NCBI GenBank assembly: GCA_035772735.1
Contig: JASDFA010000001.1
Location: 53,707,001-53,771,000, forward strand
DNA length: 64,000 nt
Direction: 5' to 3'
Source: Datura wrightii
Taxonomy: Eukaryota > Streptophyta > Magnoliopsida > Solanales > Solanaceae
Shown here: in pieces, positions 42,775-55,332 of the stretch
Layout of the letters: the number at the start of each line of letters is the position of its first letter
Position numbering within the stretch: the first letter of the stretch is position 1
The notes under the pieces: model-generated
The model's database searches: none
What the model was told of the DNA's origin: nothing
Seen by the model: the letters and a program-made list of their open reading frames with translations, nothing else
Program-made: the position numbers and the translations under genes

Positions 42775-45143
42775 TGTCACGACCCGAACATAGACCCGGA
42801 TCGAGGTAGGGACAAGAAACCTCTAGAGGCTCCAAGTTGACCCATGACATGAACATAACGGCTAAAGAACATAACTAAAACAAGAATCATCCAAATCATA
42901 AGATATGTATAAAATTGAAATAGAAACCCTGAAGATTTGAGTATTTAACATCTGACACAAGAACTGAACATAGCCACATAATGTCTGAAAAAGCCTTTAG
43001 TATCTGACAAGCTGATGGAACAACACCCCCAACTAGCTCTCTAAGTACGAAAACTAAAAGGTAAACATAACAACAAGGCTAACTGCATGTCCTCGATAGA
43101 TGAGGACTCACCAAAGAGAATAGGCTAACTGGATTGAAGCGAGTGCGACTAAGGGCGGGGCTGAACCTGATCTGTCAAACCTGTATCATGAGACGTTAAA
43201 ACATAGAGTATGCGGTCAGTACATGGAATGTACCGAGTATGCGGGTCAAGTAAAATGGATAATTTAAAACACATAAAAGTTCATAAGAGTAGGACAGTTC
43301 AAAACATGCAATGATAATCATAACATAAATAGGAGGGCTCAAGGTTTTCAATACCGTTCAAAAATCATTCATAGTCATAATCATAAGAGAAACCTTGTAA
43401 AAGCATAAATTGAGCCAAAGTATTGTAATCATGATAATATATAAAACATAAGGAACAATAGGAGATTTTCATAACCGACATACCCCACAGGAGCACACAT
43501 GGAGCCTGACCTATAAACCCCTAGTCGGGAGGATGTTCGTACTTTGCCAAGAGTAGAACCATGAAAAGAGGTGTGATATCACTCATAAAAGTCCCATACG
43601 GATAAAAGTGAATAGTCTCAAGGGAGGTCCCATCATGGCTATGTTGGCACGTAGTTTTGAGATTTGGGGTATGCTTGAAACCTGAATCTACTCTATCTTA
43701 AATACTAGTCCCGAAACATATATAGTGCTCATATTATAGTAGGAAAAACATATATGAGATTCATGGGCTAGTTTAAATCATAATAATCATAAGCATTCTT
43801 GAAATACGTGAACTAGCTATATACTGAGGCCCTTGAGTCGGCCATAACTATAATAGTGAGAAAACTTGAAGAGCCATCATGAATACTTAATAATAATCCT
43901 TGTAATTCGAATCATAGGTTGAAAGAGTAAACTTGAAGTAAATCATGCATTATTGAATATAGATCATGAATTAGGATTTGAGAGATTAAAATTCATAAGT
44001 AAATTGAAGGAAATCATGAAGGGAATTTAAACCCTAAAATTTCATTATCATGCTTAGATCATGAGATATTTTAATTTCATAAAATACTTGAAGAAATCAT
44101 AAACCCTATCATGAAAATCATATTTTTTTATATCCAATCAGCTTTACCCATAAATAAATCATTAACAATTTTCAAAACCCAATCATAAAATCATGATTTT
44201 TGAATTTTTAGATTTTGGGGAATTGGGTGATCATACTTTAATAAAGAAGGGGCATGGGATTGAGAGGAAATCCCATTGAATTGACCCACATACCTGAATA
44301 AATGAATCCCCAACTGAAAATGATGAACCCCACTTGATTTTTGGTGAGTTTGAGGAAAAACCCTAGGAAAATCTTTAAGAGATTTGAGAGAATTAATTTC
44401 TCAATGTAGAGCGTTAGGGGTGTAATGGCTGATCTAGGTTGAACAATACCCTTAATACACTCTTTTCCATGCTTGAAATGACGTAGTTTAGGACCTTAGA
44501 TCTCAGGATTTATGAAAACTCCCCTAATGAAATTTCTGGAAAATAGGCACTGCCAGGTACAACGACCCTCACCATGAGTCGTCCTTTGATACCACGACTC
44601 ATGGTATCGCCCATTACTAACAACCATGCTCGCCTCAGTTTAGTTTCTTCTAACAACGGTTAGACAGGACGAGTCATTACTCGTCAGAACGATCTGTTGC
44701 TTCCTTCCATTATGGCCACTGTCCTCGAACCATTACCATTTTGGAGTTTTCCCATGGGCACAACCAACGGCTCGTACGTTCTTCCCAAGAGTCGTACTTC
44801 CGGTCATCTGCTCCATACCTAAGACCCACCTTACATGCCACGACTCTTGACCATGAGTCGTTCCCCCATTCAATGACTCATTTCCTGCTCCTGTAGTTCA
44901 CCAGTTTGACTCCTCCAACTTCCAACGATTGCCTACCATGACCCACGGTAGCCCACGACGGATCATACCACGACCTGTACCACTTGCCCTAACCAACCCT
45001 ATATCAAACAACAACTCCATCCTATGACCCATGGGACCAACCTACCACTCGTACCACAAGTTGTTCTGTGATATTTTCCCAACTTTTCTATTGATCTCTT
45101 TTCTAATCCCGAGCCTAGTCTTAGGGACTTCCAGGGTATTACA
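42775..45143 (-). repeat. Tek2 3' LTR
   Basis: 2369 bp. The U3 part (about 44560-45060) is dense in short inverted copies of 'acgactcatgg' and 'ccatgagtcgt'. The polypurine tract, GAGGGGG-like on its own strand (plus strand 'atctcccccttgg', 45146-45158), adjoins the end. Confidence 0.85.
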
Positions 45144-48100
45144 ATATCTCCCCCTTGGGAATATTCATCCTCAAATGTGGGCTAAGCATATTGAGAGAGA
45201 GAAAAGGAACTAGAATCTCAAAACTGAATAGCTATGGTAGAACTGAAGGAGTGACTGACTCTGAACGTGAAACACATGACTGAGATGAATTCGGGAAACA
45301 TACATACATGCTAAAACATTAGAGGGACTTACATTCACAGACTTGACATAAAACTGAATAGGATACTAAGGATGGAATTTAATACCTCAAGCTGAACCGA
45401 AACTGGAAGGAAAAAGATGCGGGTATCTAGCCATCATATCTGATTTGGCCTCCCACCTAGCTCCCTCAACTAGCTGATTCCTCCACAAAACCTTCATTGA
45501 GGCTACTTCCTTGTTCCATAACTTACGAACGTACGAACTTAACGATCAAGGATCTCAACTGGTACTTCCTTATATGTAAGGCTGTCCCTCACCCTAATAC
45601 TCTCTATCGGAACAACTAGAGATGGGTCTCTAATGCATTTCTTCAACAAGGACACATGAAACACCCAATGCACCGAAGCTAACTCTACTGGTAACTGCAA
45701 CTCATAAGCCACATTGTTAACCTGCTTCACAATCCGGTATGGCCCAATATATCAAAAACTAAGCTTCCCTTTTTTCCCGAACCCTATCACTCCCTTCATG
45801 GGAGTCACCTTTAGAAACACCCAATCAATAACAACAAACTCAAGATCTCTTCGCCTTGCATCCGCATAAGATTTCTGGCGACTCTAGGCTATTTTCAACC
45901 TCTCCGTTATATGTTGAACCTTCTCCATAGCCTCCTGGACTGAATCTGGTCCTATCAAAGTGGTCTCACCTACCTCAAACCAACCAATAGGCGATCTATA
46001 CCTCTACCCACAAAGAGCCTCAAATGGGGCCATTTGAATGCTAAAATAGTAGTTGTTGTTGCATGCAAACTCGATGAGGTAAATTATTGTCCCAAATACC
46101 CTTGTAATCAATCACACATGTTATCAACATATCCTCGAGAGTCTGAATGGTTTGTACTACCTGGCCATCTGTCTGCGGGTGAAAAGCTATGCTAAGCTTG
46201 ACCTGAGTACCGAGTCCCTTCTGAAACGATCTCTAAAATTGGGAGGTAAACTGAGTGCCTCTATATGATATGATCGATAGGGACACTCCATGCAACCGAA
46301 CTAACTCTTGAATGTAAAATTTAGCATAATCCTCTGCTGAATCGGTAGTTTTGGCTGGTAAGAAATGAGCTGCTTTAGTCAACCTGTCCACAACCACCTA
46401 AATAGAGTGATACTGTTAGCATGTATGAGGCAACCCTGTAATGAAGTTCATATTTATTTTCTCCCACTTCCAAGTAGGGATACTAATATCTTGGAGCACA
46501 CCTCCTAGTCTCTGATGCTCAACCTTCACCTGTTGACAATTCGGACACTTAGCCACAAACTCTGTTATCTCTTTCTTCATGCCATTCCATCAATGGACTT
46601 CCCGTAGGTCACAATACATGTTGGTGGCACCTGGATGTATAGAGTATCTAGAACCATGAGCTTCATGCAACATTCTCTCCCTCAAGTCACCAACATTCGG
46701 TACATACAAATGACCCTGATACCGGAGCACCCCATCTCCCTCTTTGGAGAAGACCTCTACTTTCTGATTCTAAATGGATTCCTTCAACTTCAACAAAATA
46801 GGATCCTCATCTTTTCTATCCTTAACACTAGTCACCAAATATGATTCTGATCCATTCTGAATAACAACACCACCATCGGTCGAGTCAACCAGGCAAACTC
46901 CTAGTCGTGCAAGTTGGTGCACATCCTTTACTAACTATTTCCTCTCCTCTTCTACATGAGATACATTCTCCATGGAAAGCCTGCTAAGAGCGTCTACCAC
47001 AATATTATCCTTGCCCCAATGATAAAGGACACTCATATCGTTATCCTTAAGAAGCTCCAACCACCTCCTCTGATGTGGATTTAGGTCCTTTTGGGTAAAC
47101 AAGTATTGTAGGCTTTGTGATCTGTAGACACATCTATATGGACCCCATAAAAATAGTGTCCAAATCTTCAAGGAAAATACTATCGCTACCAACTCGAGGT
47201 TGTGAGTCAGATAGTTCTTTTCATGGACCTTCAGCTACCTGGAAACATATGTTATAACCTTACCGTACTGCATCAATAAACAACCAAGGCCGATCCTCGA
47301 GGTGTCATACTATACCATAAACACATCGGTACCCTTAGGTAGGGTCAACACTAGTGCTGAGGTGAGTTAAGTTTTTAACTCTTGGAAGCTCTTCTCATAA
47401 GCCTCCAACCATTGCAGCTTCACTCTCTTCTGGGTCAACTTAGTCAATGGTGCTGCAATGGACAAAAATCTCTCAACAAATCTCCGATAATTACCATCTA
47501 AACCCAAGAAACTCCTGATAGTTGAAGGATTCACCGGTCTTGGCCAATTCTTCACCGCTTCTATCTTTTGAGAGTCTACCTACACAACTTCACTTGACAC
47601 CACGGGGCCCAAAAATGCCACCTAGTTCAACCAAAACTCACATTTACTGAACTTAGCATACAACTGGCAATCCTTAAGGGTTTGTAGCACCACCCTCAAA
47701 TGAATGGCATGCTCCTCCTCGCTCCACGAGTATATAAGAATATCATCTATGAACACAATCACAAACATATCCAAATATGGCTTAAACACCATGTTCATCA
47801 AATTCATAAAAGCTGTAGGAGCATTCGTTAGTCCAAAAGATATAACTACAAACTCGTAATGATCATATTGAGTCATGAAGGCTGTCTTCGGGATGTCACC
47901 CTCTCTAACTCTAAGCTGATGATACCTAGATCTAAGGTCTATCTTAGAAAAGTACTTAGCACCTTGAAGCTGATCAAATAAGTGATCAATCCTAGGGAGG
48001 GGATACCTGTTCTTGATTGTAACTTTGTTCAATTGCCGATAATCAATGCACATCTGAAGGGAACCATCTTTCTTGCGGACAAAGAGAACTGGTGCACCCT

Positions 48101-48938
48101 ATGGGGATTTGCTCGGCTTGATGAAACCCTTGTCTAAAAGATCCTTCAACTGCTCCTTCAAATCCTTTAGCTCAGCTGTAGCCATTATGTCAGGAGGAAT
48201 AGATATAGGCTGTGTATCAGGAAGAAGGTCAATACCAAAATGGATCTCCTGCTCGAAAGAGATTCTTGATAAATCATCTAGAAACACCTCTAGATACTCA
48301 TATACTATAGGAACTGACTGGATAGTCAGGGTTTCGAACGTAGTACCCTTAACCCTAACTAGATGGTACACACAACCTTTAGAAATCATCTTCCCGGCCT
48401 TAAGGTAAGAAATGAAATGACCCACAGGCACAACTGAACTACTCTTCCACTCTAGAACTGGCTCACCTAGAAATCTGAACTCTACTGCACGAGTTCTACA
48501 ATTGACTAAGGCATAGCATGCATATAACCAATCCATGTCAAGGATAATGTCAAAATCGATCATGGATAACTCTACTAAATCTGATGAGGTGACTTTCTGA
48601 AGTACTTTGACAGGGCAATTTCTATACACCCGCAAGCTATAACTAAGTCACCAGCTGGAGTAGAGACTGAGAAGGCTTCTGACAGGATTTTGGGACTGAC
48701 ACTGAAAATAATAGCAACATAGGGAGTCACAAAATATAGGGTAGCCCCTGGATCTAACAATGCATAAACATCAAGGTAGAATACTCACAACATACCAGTC
48801 ACCACATCGGGTGAAGTTTCCTGCTCCTGTCGTGACGAGAGTGCATAGGACCTGTTCTGACGCGGGCCGCCAACTGAATGAGTAGAAGCACCCTGCTAGA
48901 AGGGACATGCTACCGTAGCTACTGAACTAGCGGCTGGG
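45144..48938 (-). pseudogene. Tek2 pol (protease-RT-RNase H-integrase-chromodomain), broken
   Basis: In minus-strand order. The protease LDPGATLYFVTPYVA (48760 downward; usual DSG is DPG) leads to DIILDMDWL and the RT start. Reverse transcriptase has MCIDYRQLNKVTIKNRYPLP, FSKIDLRSRYHQLRV and the active-site FIDDILIYS (about 47730). The thumb has IRSFLGLDGNYRRFV. RNase H has LKDNDMSVLYHWGKDN. The integrase zinc finger ends CPNCQQVK; the core has VVVDRLTKAAHF, but the second catalytic Asp is Tyr (IISYRGTQFTS, about 46260). The tail is NVAYELQLPVELASVHWVFH and a chromodomain-like segment near 45420-45540. It would copy and insert the element but is dead from many stops. Gag is absent. Confidence 0.88.
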
Positions 48939-49100
48939 ATAAAGGCATGAACTGGTATAAAGGCATGAACTGGGTGATCACAAATCTGGGGCCATTGGGC
49001 CAATAAAATAACCTATGATGGCAACGTTGTCTTGGAACCTGGGTGCACTGGAACCCCCGTCCACTTGGTGCTAAGTACTACTCCCACTGGATAGTCTTAA
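48939..49100. repeat. Tek1-type LTR piece inside Tek2, with 17-base duplication at its edge
   Basis: 48957-49100 matches the Tek1 LTR just left of Tek2 (about 42627-42774) and ends in the same CTTAA/CCTAA before TGTCA. 'ataaaggcatgaactgg' occurs twice in tandem (48939-48955, 48957-48973). A primer site should be here and is not. Confidence 0.75.
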
Positions 49101-52100
49101 TGTCATGACCCGAACGTAGATTCGAATGACATATGGGACAAGAAACCCTGAGAAGCTCCAAGTCGACCCATGGCATGAACATAACGTCTGAAGAACATAA
49201 CTAAAATAGAAATCATCCAAATCATAAGATAAGTGGAAAATCGAAATAGAAACTCTAAAGATTTGAGTATTTAACCTCTGACACAATAACTAAACATAGC
49301 CATATAAGGTTTGGAAAAACCTTTAATATTTGACGAGTTGATGAGACAACACCCCCAACTAGTTCTCTAAGTACGAAAACTGAAAGGTAAACATAACAAC
49401 ATGGATAACTGCATGTCCTCGATAGATAAGGACTCACTAAAGAGAGTAGGCTAACTTGACTAAAGCGAGTGCGACTAAGAGCGAGGCTGAACCTGATCTC
49501 TCAGACCTGTATCATTAGATGATACAACATAGAGTATGAGGTCAGTACATTGAATGTACCGAGTATGCGAGTCAAATAAAATGGATAATTTAAAACACAT
49601 AAAAAAGTTCATAAGAGTATGAAATTTCAAAACATGCAATGATAATCATAACATAAATAGGAGGGCTCAAGGATTACAAAACCGTTCAAAAATCAATCAT
49701 AATCGTAATCATAAGAGAAACCTTGTAAAAGCATAAATTGAGCCAAAGTATCATAATCATGATCATACATAAAACATAAGGAACAATAGGAGATTCTTAT
49801 AACTGACATACCCAACATGAGCACACATGGTGCCTGATTTGTAAACCCCTAGTCGGGAGGGTGTTCGTACCTTGCCAAGGGTATAACTATGAAAAAAGGT
49901 GTGATATCACTCATGAAAGGCCCATACAGGCAAAAGGGAACAGTCTCAAGGGAAGTTCCATCATGGCTACGTTGGCACATAGTTTTGAGACTCGAGGTAT
50001 GCTTGGACCCTGAATCTACTTGGTGTTAAGTACTACTCCAAAAAGTATATTGTGCTCATATTATAGTAGGAAAAACATACATGAGATTCACGGGCTAGTT
50101 TAAATCATAATAATCATAAGCATTCTTGAAATATGTGAACTAGCCATGTAATAAGGCCCATGAGTCGACCATAATCATAATAGTGAGAAAACATGAAGAG
50201 TCATCACGAATACTTAATAATGATCCTCATAATTAGAATCATAGTTTCATAGAGTAAACTTGAAGGAAATCATGCATTATTTAATATAAATCATGAAATA
50301 GGATTTGAGAGTTTAAAATTCATAAGTAAACCGAAGGAAATCATAAAGGGAATTTAAACCCTAAAATTTCATTATCATGCTTAGATCATGAGATATTTTA
50401 ATTTCATCAAATACTTGAAGAAATCATAAACCCTATCATGGAAATCATATTTTTATATCCAATCAGCTTTACCCGTAAAGAAATCATGAACAATTTTCAA
50501 AATCCAATCATAAAATCATGATTTTCAATTTTAGATTTTAGGGAATTGGGTGATCATACTTGTCACGACCCGAATCTATACCTTGGATGAGACACGGTAC
50601 TTGGAGTCACAAGTAACCCAAGTCAACCCATGGTCTATCATAACACTGGTAATCTGAGTAATATCATTGCAGAAGCTTTGAAAATATTAAAATAAAATAT
50701 TTATGAAGAAGAACTAAATCATAAAGTTTTAATACGACTGAAAAAAAACTAAAAATCTATATCTGTGTCTGTGTTTGAAAGCCATCTATCTGATGAGTTG
50801 CTGGGACAAGCCCCCAACTAACTCTAAGTCTAACTGAAAGTAAAATAATTGAAAAAAATAATCATCGTCCTCGAAAGATGAGGACTCATCACTGGTGCAG
50901 TTGAAAACTCCTGAATGCGATCTGCTAATGATGCTAAGACTGAGAACCTGTAGCTTTATTATAAAACGATATAGCATAAAAGGTATGCATCAGTACTTCG
51001 AATGTACTGAGTAAGTAGGAAAACCAAAACGCAGTGAATAAAAATAACTAAACTATAAAGACATGCAATAGCCAATTGAAATGCTGAAATTAAATAAACT
51101 AAACTAAACTGAGATGGTCAAAATGACCTTGTCTAATGGTTAAAGACATGCCCTCAATCTGAGATAATGATCTGGATTACTGTACTGAACTGGTCTAAAC
51201 TGAGTAATCTGAAACTGTTCTGAGCTGAGCTAATACGAGACTTAACTGATTTGACTAGTGAGAGAGTCTATAACCGATATATAATCACATGAGCTAGATG
51301 TGGAGTCCAATGTATTCACCCCATTGGTAGGAACCAATATACCTTGTCAGGGTATAAAGCCATGAACTGGGTGATCATAAGTCTGGGCCATGAGGCCAAT
51401 AAAAATAACCTACGGTGACAATGTAGTTCTGGGAACTTGGGTGCGCTGGAATCCCGGTCTGCTTGGTGCTAAGTCCTACTCCCACTGGATAGTCCTAGAC
51501 TGACTACTAAGCTGATAGCTCAAAACAGGGACCCAAGAATAAGTCAGGAATACCTATCTAGAAGTACCCTGAGAGTCTTATAGGACCAGATTCTGTCACT
51601 GGTGTTTTATGACTAGTCAGAGATGCTTATCTGGAAGCGTTGTAACAGTCTAAAGAACAAACTGTAATCCGAAGTTGGGGTCCTAAGTTTGGTCAGAGCT
51701 ACTTATCTGGAAGTGTCATGACTGCCTAAAGAACCACTAAAATATGATATTGAGTCTAATAATGATAACTAGGAGGCACCACTATCACCTCAAAAATTAA
51801 CTGTAGTCAAACTGATCAGCTGACATTTCTGGACAACACTGAGTGTAATAATCTGACTGATATTGGACATGTATATATATCTGACTAAAATTTCCACATA
51901 CACTAACAATATGGGGATCTCAAATCTTCTAGAATTAAGCTACAGGAAAACTAGTCCAACCCTCAAGATTCTAAATTATACTAAACTGAGAACTAGGGCT
52001 AAATCATTCCACTAGATACAATTCTCACAAATTTATAGAAATAGGGAATAATAAAGCACTTAAAAATCATGAGAAATATACCACTCAAAATCTTAAAGAT

Positions 52101-54021
52101 ATTAATCTAACAATCTTCTACATTTCGAAACCACAAGGCTGAACTGATAGAGAAACTATGGAAGATTTTGGGGACACAAAGGAAGAAGTATTCCCTTGAT
52201 GAATTCCCACATACATGGATAAGAAATCCCTGAAGAAGAAAGCTTGAATCTTTGCAACTGACAAGGAACCTTAGTTCTTGCTTAAGAGGAAAAGTTTGGG
52301 TTTCTACGATCGATATTAGGAGAGTTAACATGGAGAATGTGGTGGAAACCGTTTAATTTATCTAAATTCTATGAAATAATACATAAAACAATGTAATTTA
52401 GGGACTAAATAGATGAGAAATTAAAAAAATATCCCTGGAATAAAAATATGGAAACTGACTGACAGGGACCCAACGGGTCACTCAATGAGTCATTGGTAGA
52501 GACCACGACTCATTGGGACCACTCATTGGTCCTATTGATCGAGTCCTAAGTTCACTGGATCTGGAAAAGGGGGACACCACGACTCATTGGGTGAACCAAC
52601 GAGTCATTGGTTCCTCCCGTTGTCACTGAACAAGGAAACCTGGAAGGCTTAATGACGGGTGACACAATGACTCGTTGGTTGACCCAATAGGTCGTTATGT
52701 CCAGTCGTTATGTTCACCGAAAAAATTTCTAAAAACCTCAAACTTGACACGATGGGTGGCAACCACTACTCTTTGTGGGACACAATGAGTCGTTGTTCCC
52801 ACTCATCATCACTGGAAGGAGTTTCTAGGGTTCTCACCCAATGACTCCCACAATGGGTTGTTGTTTCTGACAATGACTCATTGGTTGAGTCGTGGAGTCC
52901 TAGAGAAAGGATTCTAAGTTGGGGAACCAACGAGTGACATGATGACTCATTATTTCTCACAACGGATCATTCATTGTCCTGTGGGTTCTCGGCTGATCAA
53001 GAAGAGGTGGCCAGACTGACACAACGAGTCGTTGGTGCTGACCACCACTCGTTGTCTCAGTCGTTCTGAGGCAAATTTTTTGGTTTTCTTTTGAATTTTT
53101 CTTGTAAGGACTGAGTCTGGTCTAGGAATGTTTCGAGGAGTTGCAATACTTTGATAAAGAAGGGGCATGTGATTGAGAGGAGACCCCATTGGATCGACCC
53201 ACATACCTGAATAAATGAAACCCCAACTGAAAAAGATGAACCCCACTTGATTCTTGTTGAGTTTGAGGAAACAACCTAGGAAAATCCTTAGGATATTTGA
53301 GAGAATTGATTTCTCAATTTAGAGTGTTAGGGAAGTAATGGGTAATCTAGGGTGAATAATGCCCTTAATACACTCTATTCCATGCTTAAACAAAGTAGTT
53401 TAGGACCTTAGAGCTCAAGAATTACAAAAATGCCTTAATGAAATTTCTGGAAAATGGCACTACGAGGTACCACGACCCTCACCACGAGTCGTCCTTTTAT
53501 ACCATGATTCATAGTATGGCCCGTTAATAACATCCATGCTTGCCTCAGTTCAGTTTCTTCAAACAATGGTTAGACAGTCCATTGCTTCCTTCCGTTATGG
53601 CCACTGTCCTCGAACGATCACCATTCTGAAGTTTTCCACGGGCACAACCAACGACTTACAGGTTACTTACCATGAGTCATACTTTCGGTCGTCTGCTCCA
53701 TATCTGAGACCCACCTTACATGCCATTACTCTTGACCACGAGTTGTTCCCCCATCCAACGACTCATTGCCTACTCCCATAGTTCACTAGTTCGACTCCTC
53801 TAACTTTCAACTATCACCTACAATGACCCGTGGTATCCGACGATGGATCATACCACGACCCATACCACTTTCCCTAACCAACCCGATATCAAATAACAAT
53901 TCTATACCATGGGACAAACCTACAACTCGTACAATGAGTCGTTCTATGATATTTTCCCAACTTTTCTGCTAATCTCTTTTCTAATCCTGAGCCTAGTCTT
54001 AGGAACTTCAGAGGTATTGCA
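49101..54021 (-). repeat. Tek2 5' LTR, split by Tek3
   Basis: 49101-50560 and 53151-54021 together make about 2.33 kb and align with 42775-45143. The split is at ...GATCATACT, with the ATACT duplication on both sides of Tek3. Confidence 0.85.
50561..53145 (-). mobile_element. Tek3, solo LTR
   Basis: A single 2585-bp LTR, TGTCACGACCC to AGTTGCA, flanked by a perfect ATACT duplication (50556-50560, 53146-53150). It has no inside and no second LTR, as left by recombination between two LTRs. It is related to the Tek1 LTR in its first kilobase. Its U3 (about 52440-53060) has many short inverted copies around 'cgactcattgg'. Confidence 0.9.
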
Positions 54022-54026
54022 CCTAA

Positions 54027-55332
54027 TCTGACTACTAAGCTGATAGCTTGAAACTGGAGTCCAAGACTAAAGCAAGCATACATATTTGGAAGTACCCTGG
54101 AATTCTTATCGAACTAGATTCTATAACTGGTGTTCTAAGACTGGCTAGAGCTGCTTATCTGGAAGCGTCGTAACCGTCTAAAGAAAAAACTGATAACCGG
54201 TAACTGATATTTGGGAGGCATTACTGACACCTCAAGAAAAGACCATAGTCAAACTGATCAACTGACATTTCAGAAAATACTGGAAATGCTATCATTTTGA
54301 CTGAAACTGGACTAGCGTGCAACTGATTGAGAATTCAACTAATATTAATTATATGGTAATTCTAACACTGATAGAATCAAGCAACATGAATAACTAATCA
54401 ATCATGCAAGACTCTAATTTACTGTATTAGAGATCTAGGGCTAAGCCATCTTTACAGGAACAAGTATCAATATGATCACTAGATAGTGGAAATATAACAA
54501 CAATTAACATTAACAATATTCCACATGATATAGACGGAAATCTAGCTGATAATTTACCCACATTCGTAAATTCAGGGCTTAGAACTAACAAGAAAATTTA
54601 TATAGATTTTGGGGCACAAGAGAAGGATAATTTCCTTGCTAAATTCCTATATACCTGGTGATAGATTCTCGAAGAAAACTCTTGAGAATCTGAGAAGAAG
54701 AGTCAAATGCCCTAGATTGCTCTGGGAGAACGGTCTGCATAACTTGTACTTCTAATTTTGGGAGATCGAGAGTTGAGGTAAAGTGAGAGGGATTTAGTCG
54801 ATTATCCCTTTAATTCTCTGCAAAACTTACTCAACACGACATAGTTTAGAGTCTAGGAGTTCAGAATATTATGGAAAAGTCCTTGGAAATTTTGCAAAAA
54901 AATCACACTGCCAGTCCCAATGAGGGACTGGACGATTCGTTTCCCCTGACCAAGGCTCATGGTCTTCCTCATTTCCAGCACTGGAAATTTCACATCACAT
55001 GTCACCACGAGGGACACCATGACTTGTGGTGTACCCGACGAATCGTGGTAACCAGTTGTTGGGAACACTGTCCACTTTTCAACATCTGAGGCAAGACCTG
55101 GACCACAACCAACCTAACGACTCATGGGGTTGACCATGACTCATGGCTTCACCTATGGTCAACCCTAAAGACAACAATCCAACCAAGCTCATACTCCTCC
55201 CCACGAGTCACCTAACGACTCGTGGTGCACCCCACGGGTCACTAGACGACTCGTTCTGTGACTTGGTGCAGAAATTTTTATTTTCTTTGATTCCACTCTC
55301 GGGTCTGATCTTAGGACTTTCGGGGTGTTACA
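54027..55332 (-). repeat. Tek1 3' LTR, second segment
   Basis: Continues the LTR from 42774 and ends TGTTACA before the polypurine tract (plus strand 'atatctcctccttg'). Dense CACGAGTCGT-type inverted motifs lie at 54910-55255. Confidence 0.85.

Larger units (their letters stand above)
42775..54021 (-). mobile_element. Tek2, Tekay/Del-like element inside the Tek1 LTR
   Basis: Bounded by TGTCACGACC and GGTATTGCA with a perfect CCTAA duplication (42770-42774, 54022-54026). The left LTR is 42775-45143. The right LTR is 49101-54021 and contains the solo LTR Tek3. The inside (45144-48938) has protease, reverse transcriptase, RNase H, integrase and chromodomain but no gag and no primer site. A 144-base piece of Tek1-type LTR separates the inside from the right LTR. 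The LTRs differ a great deal, so it is old. Confidence 0.85.

Noticed and set aside
42000..43100. Direct similarity among LTR stretches at 42.0, 43.0, 49.3, 50.8, 59.2 and 62.5 kb, read first as a tandem satellite
   Set aside because: TG/CA ends, target duplications and split alignments explain them as copies of related LTRs in a nest.
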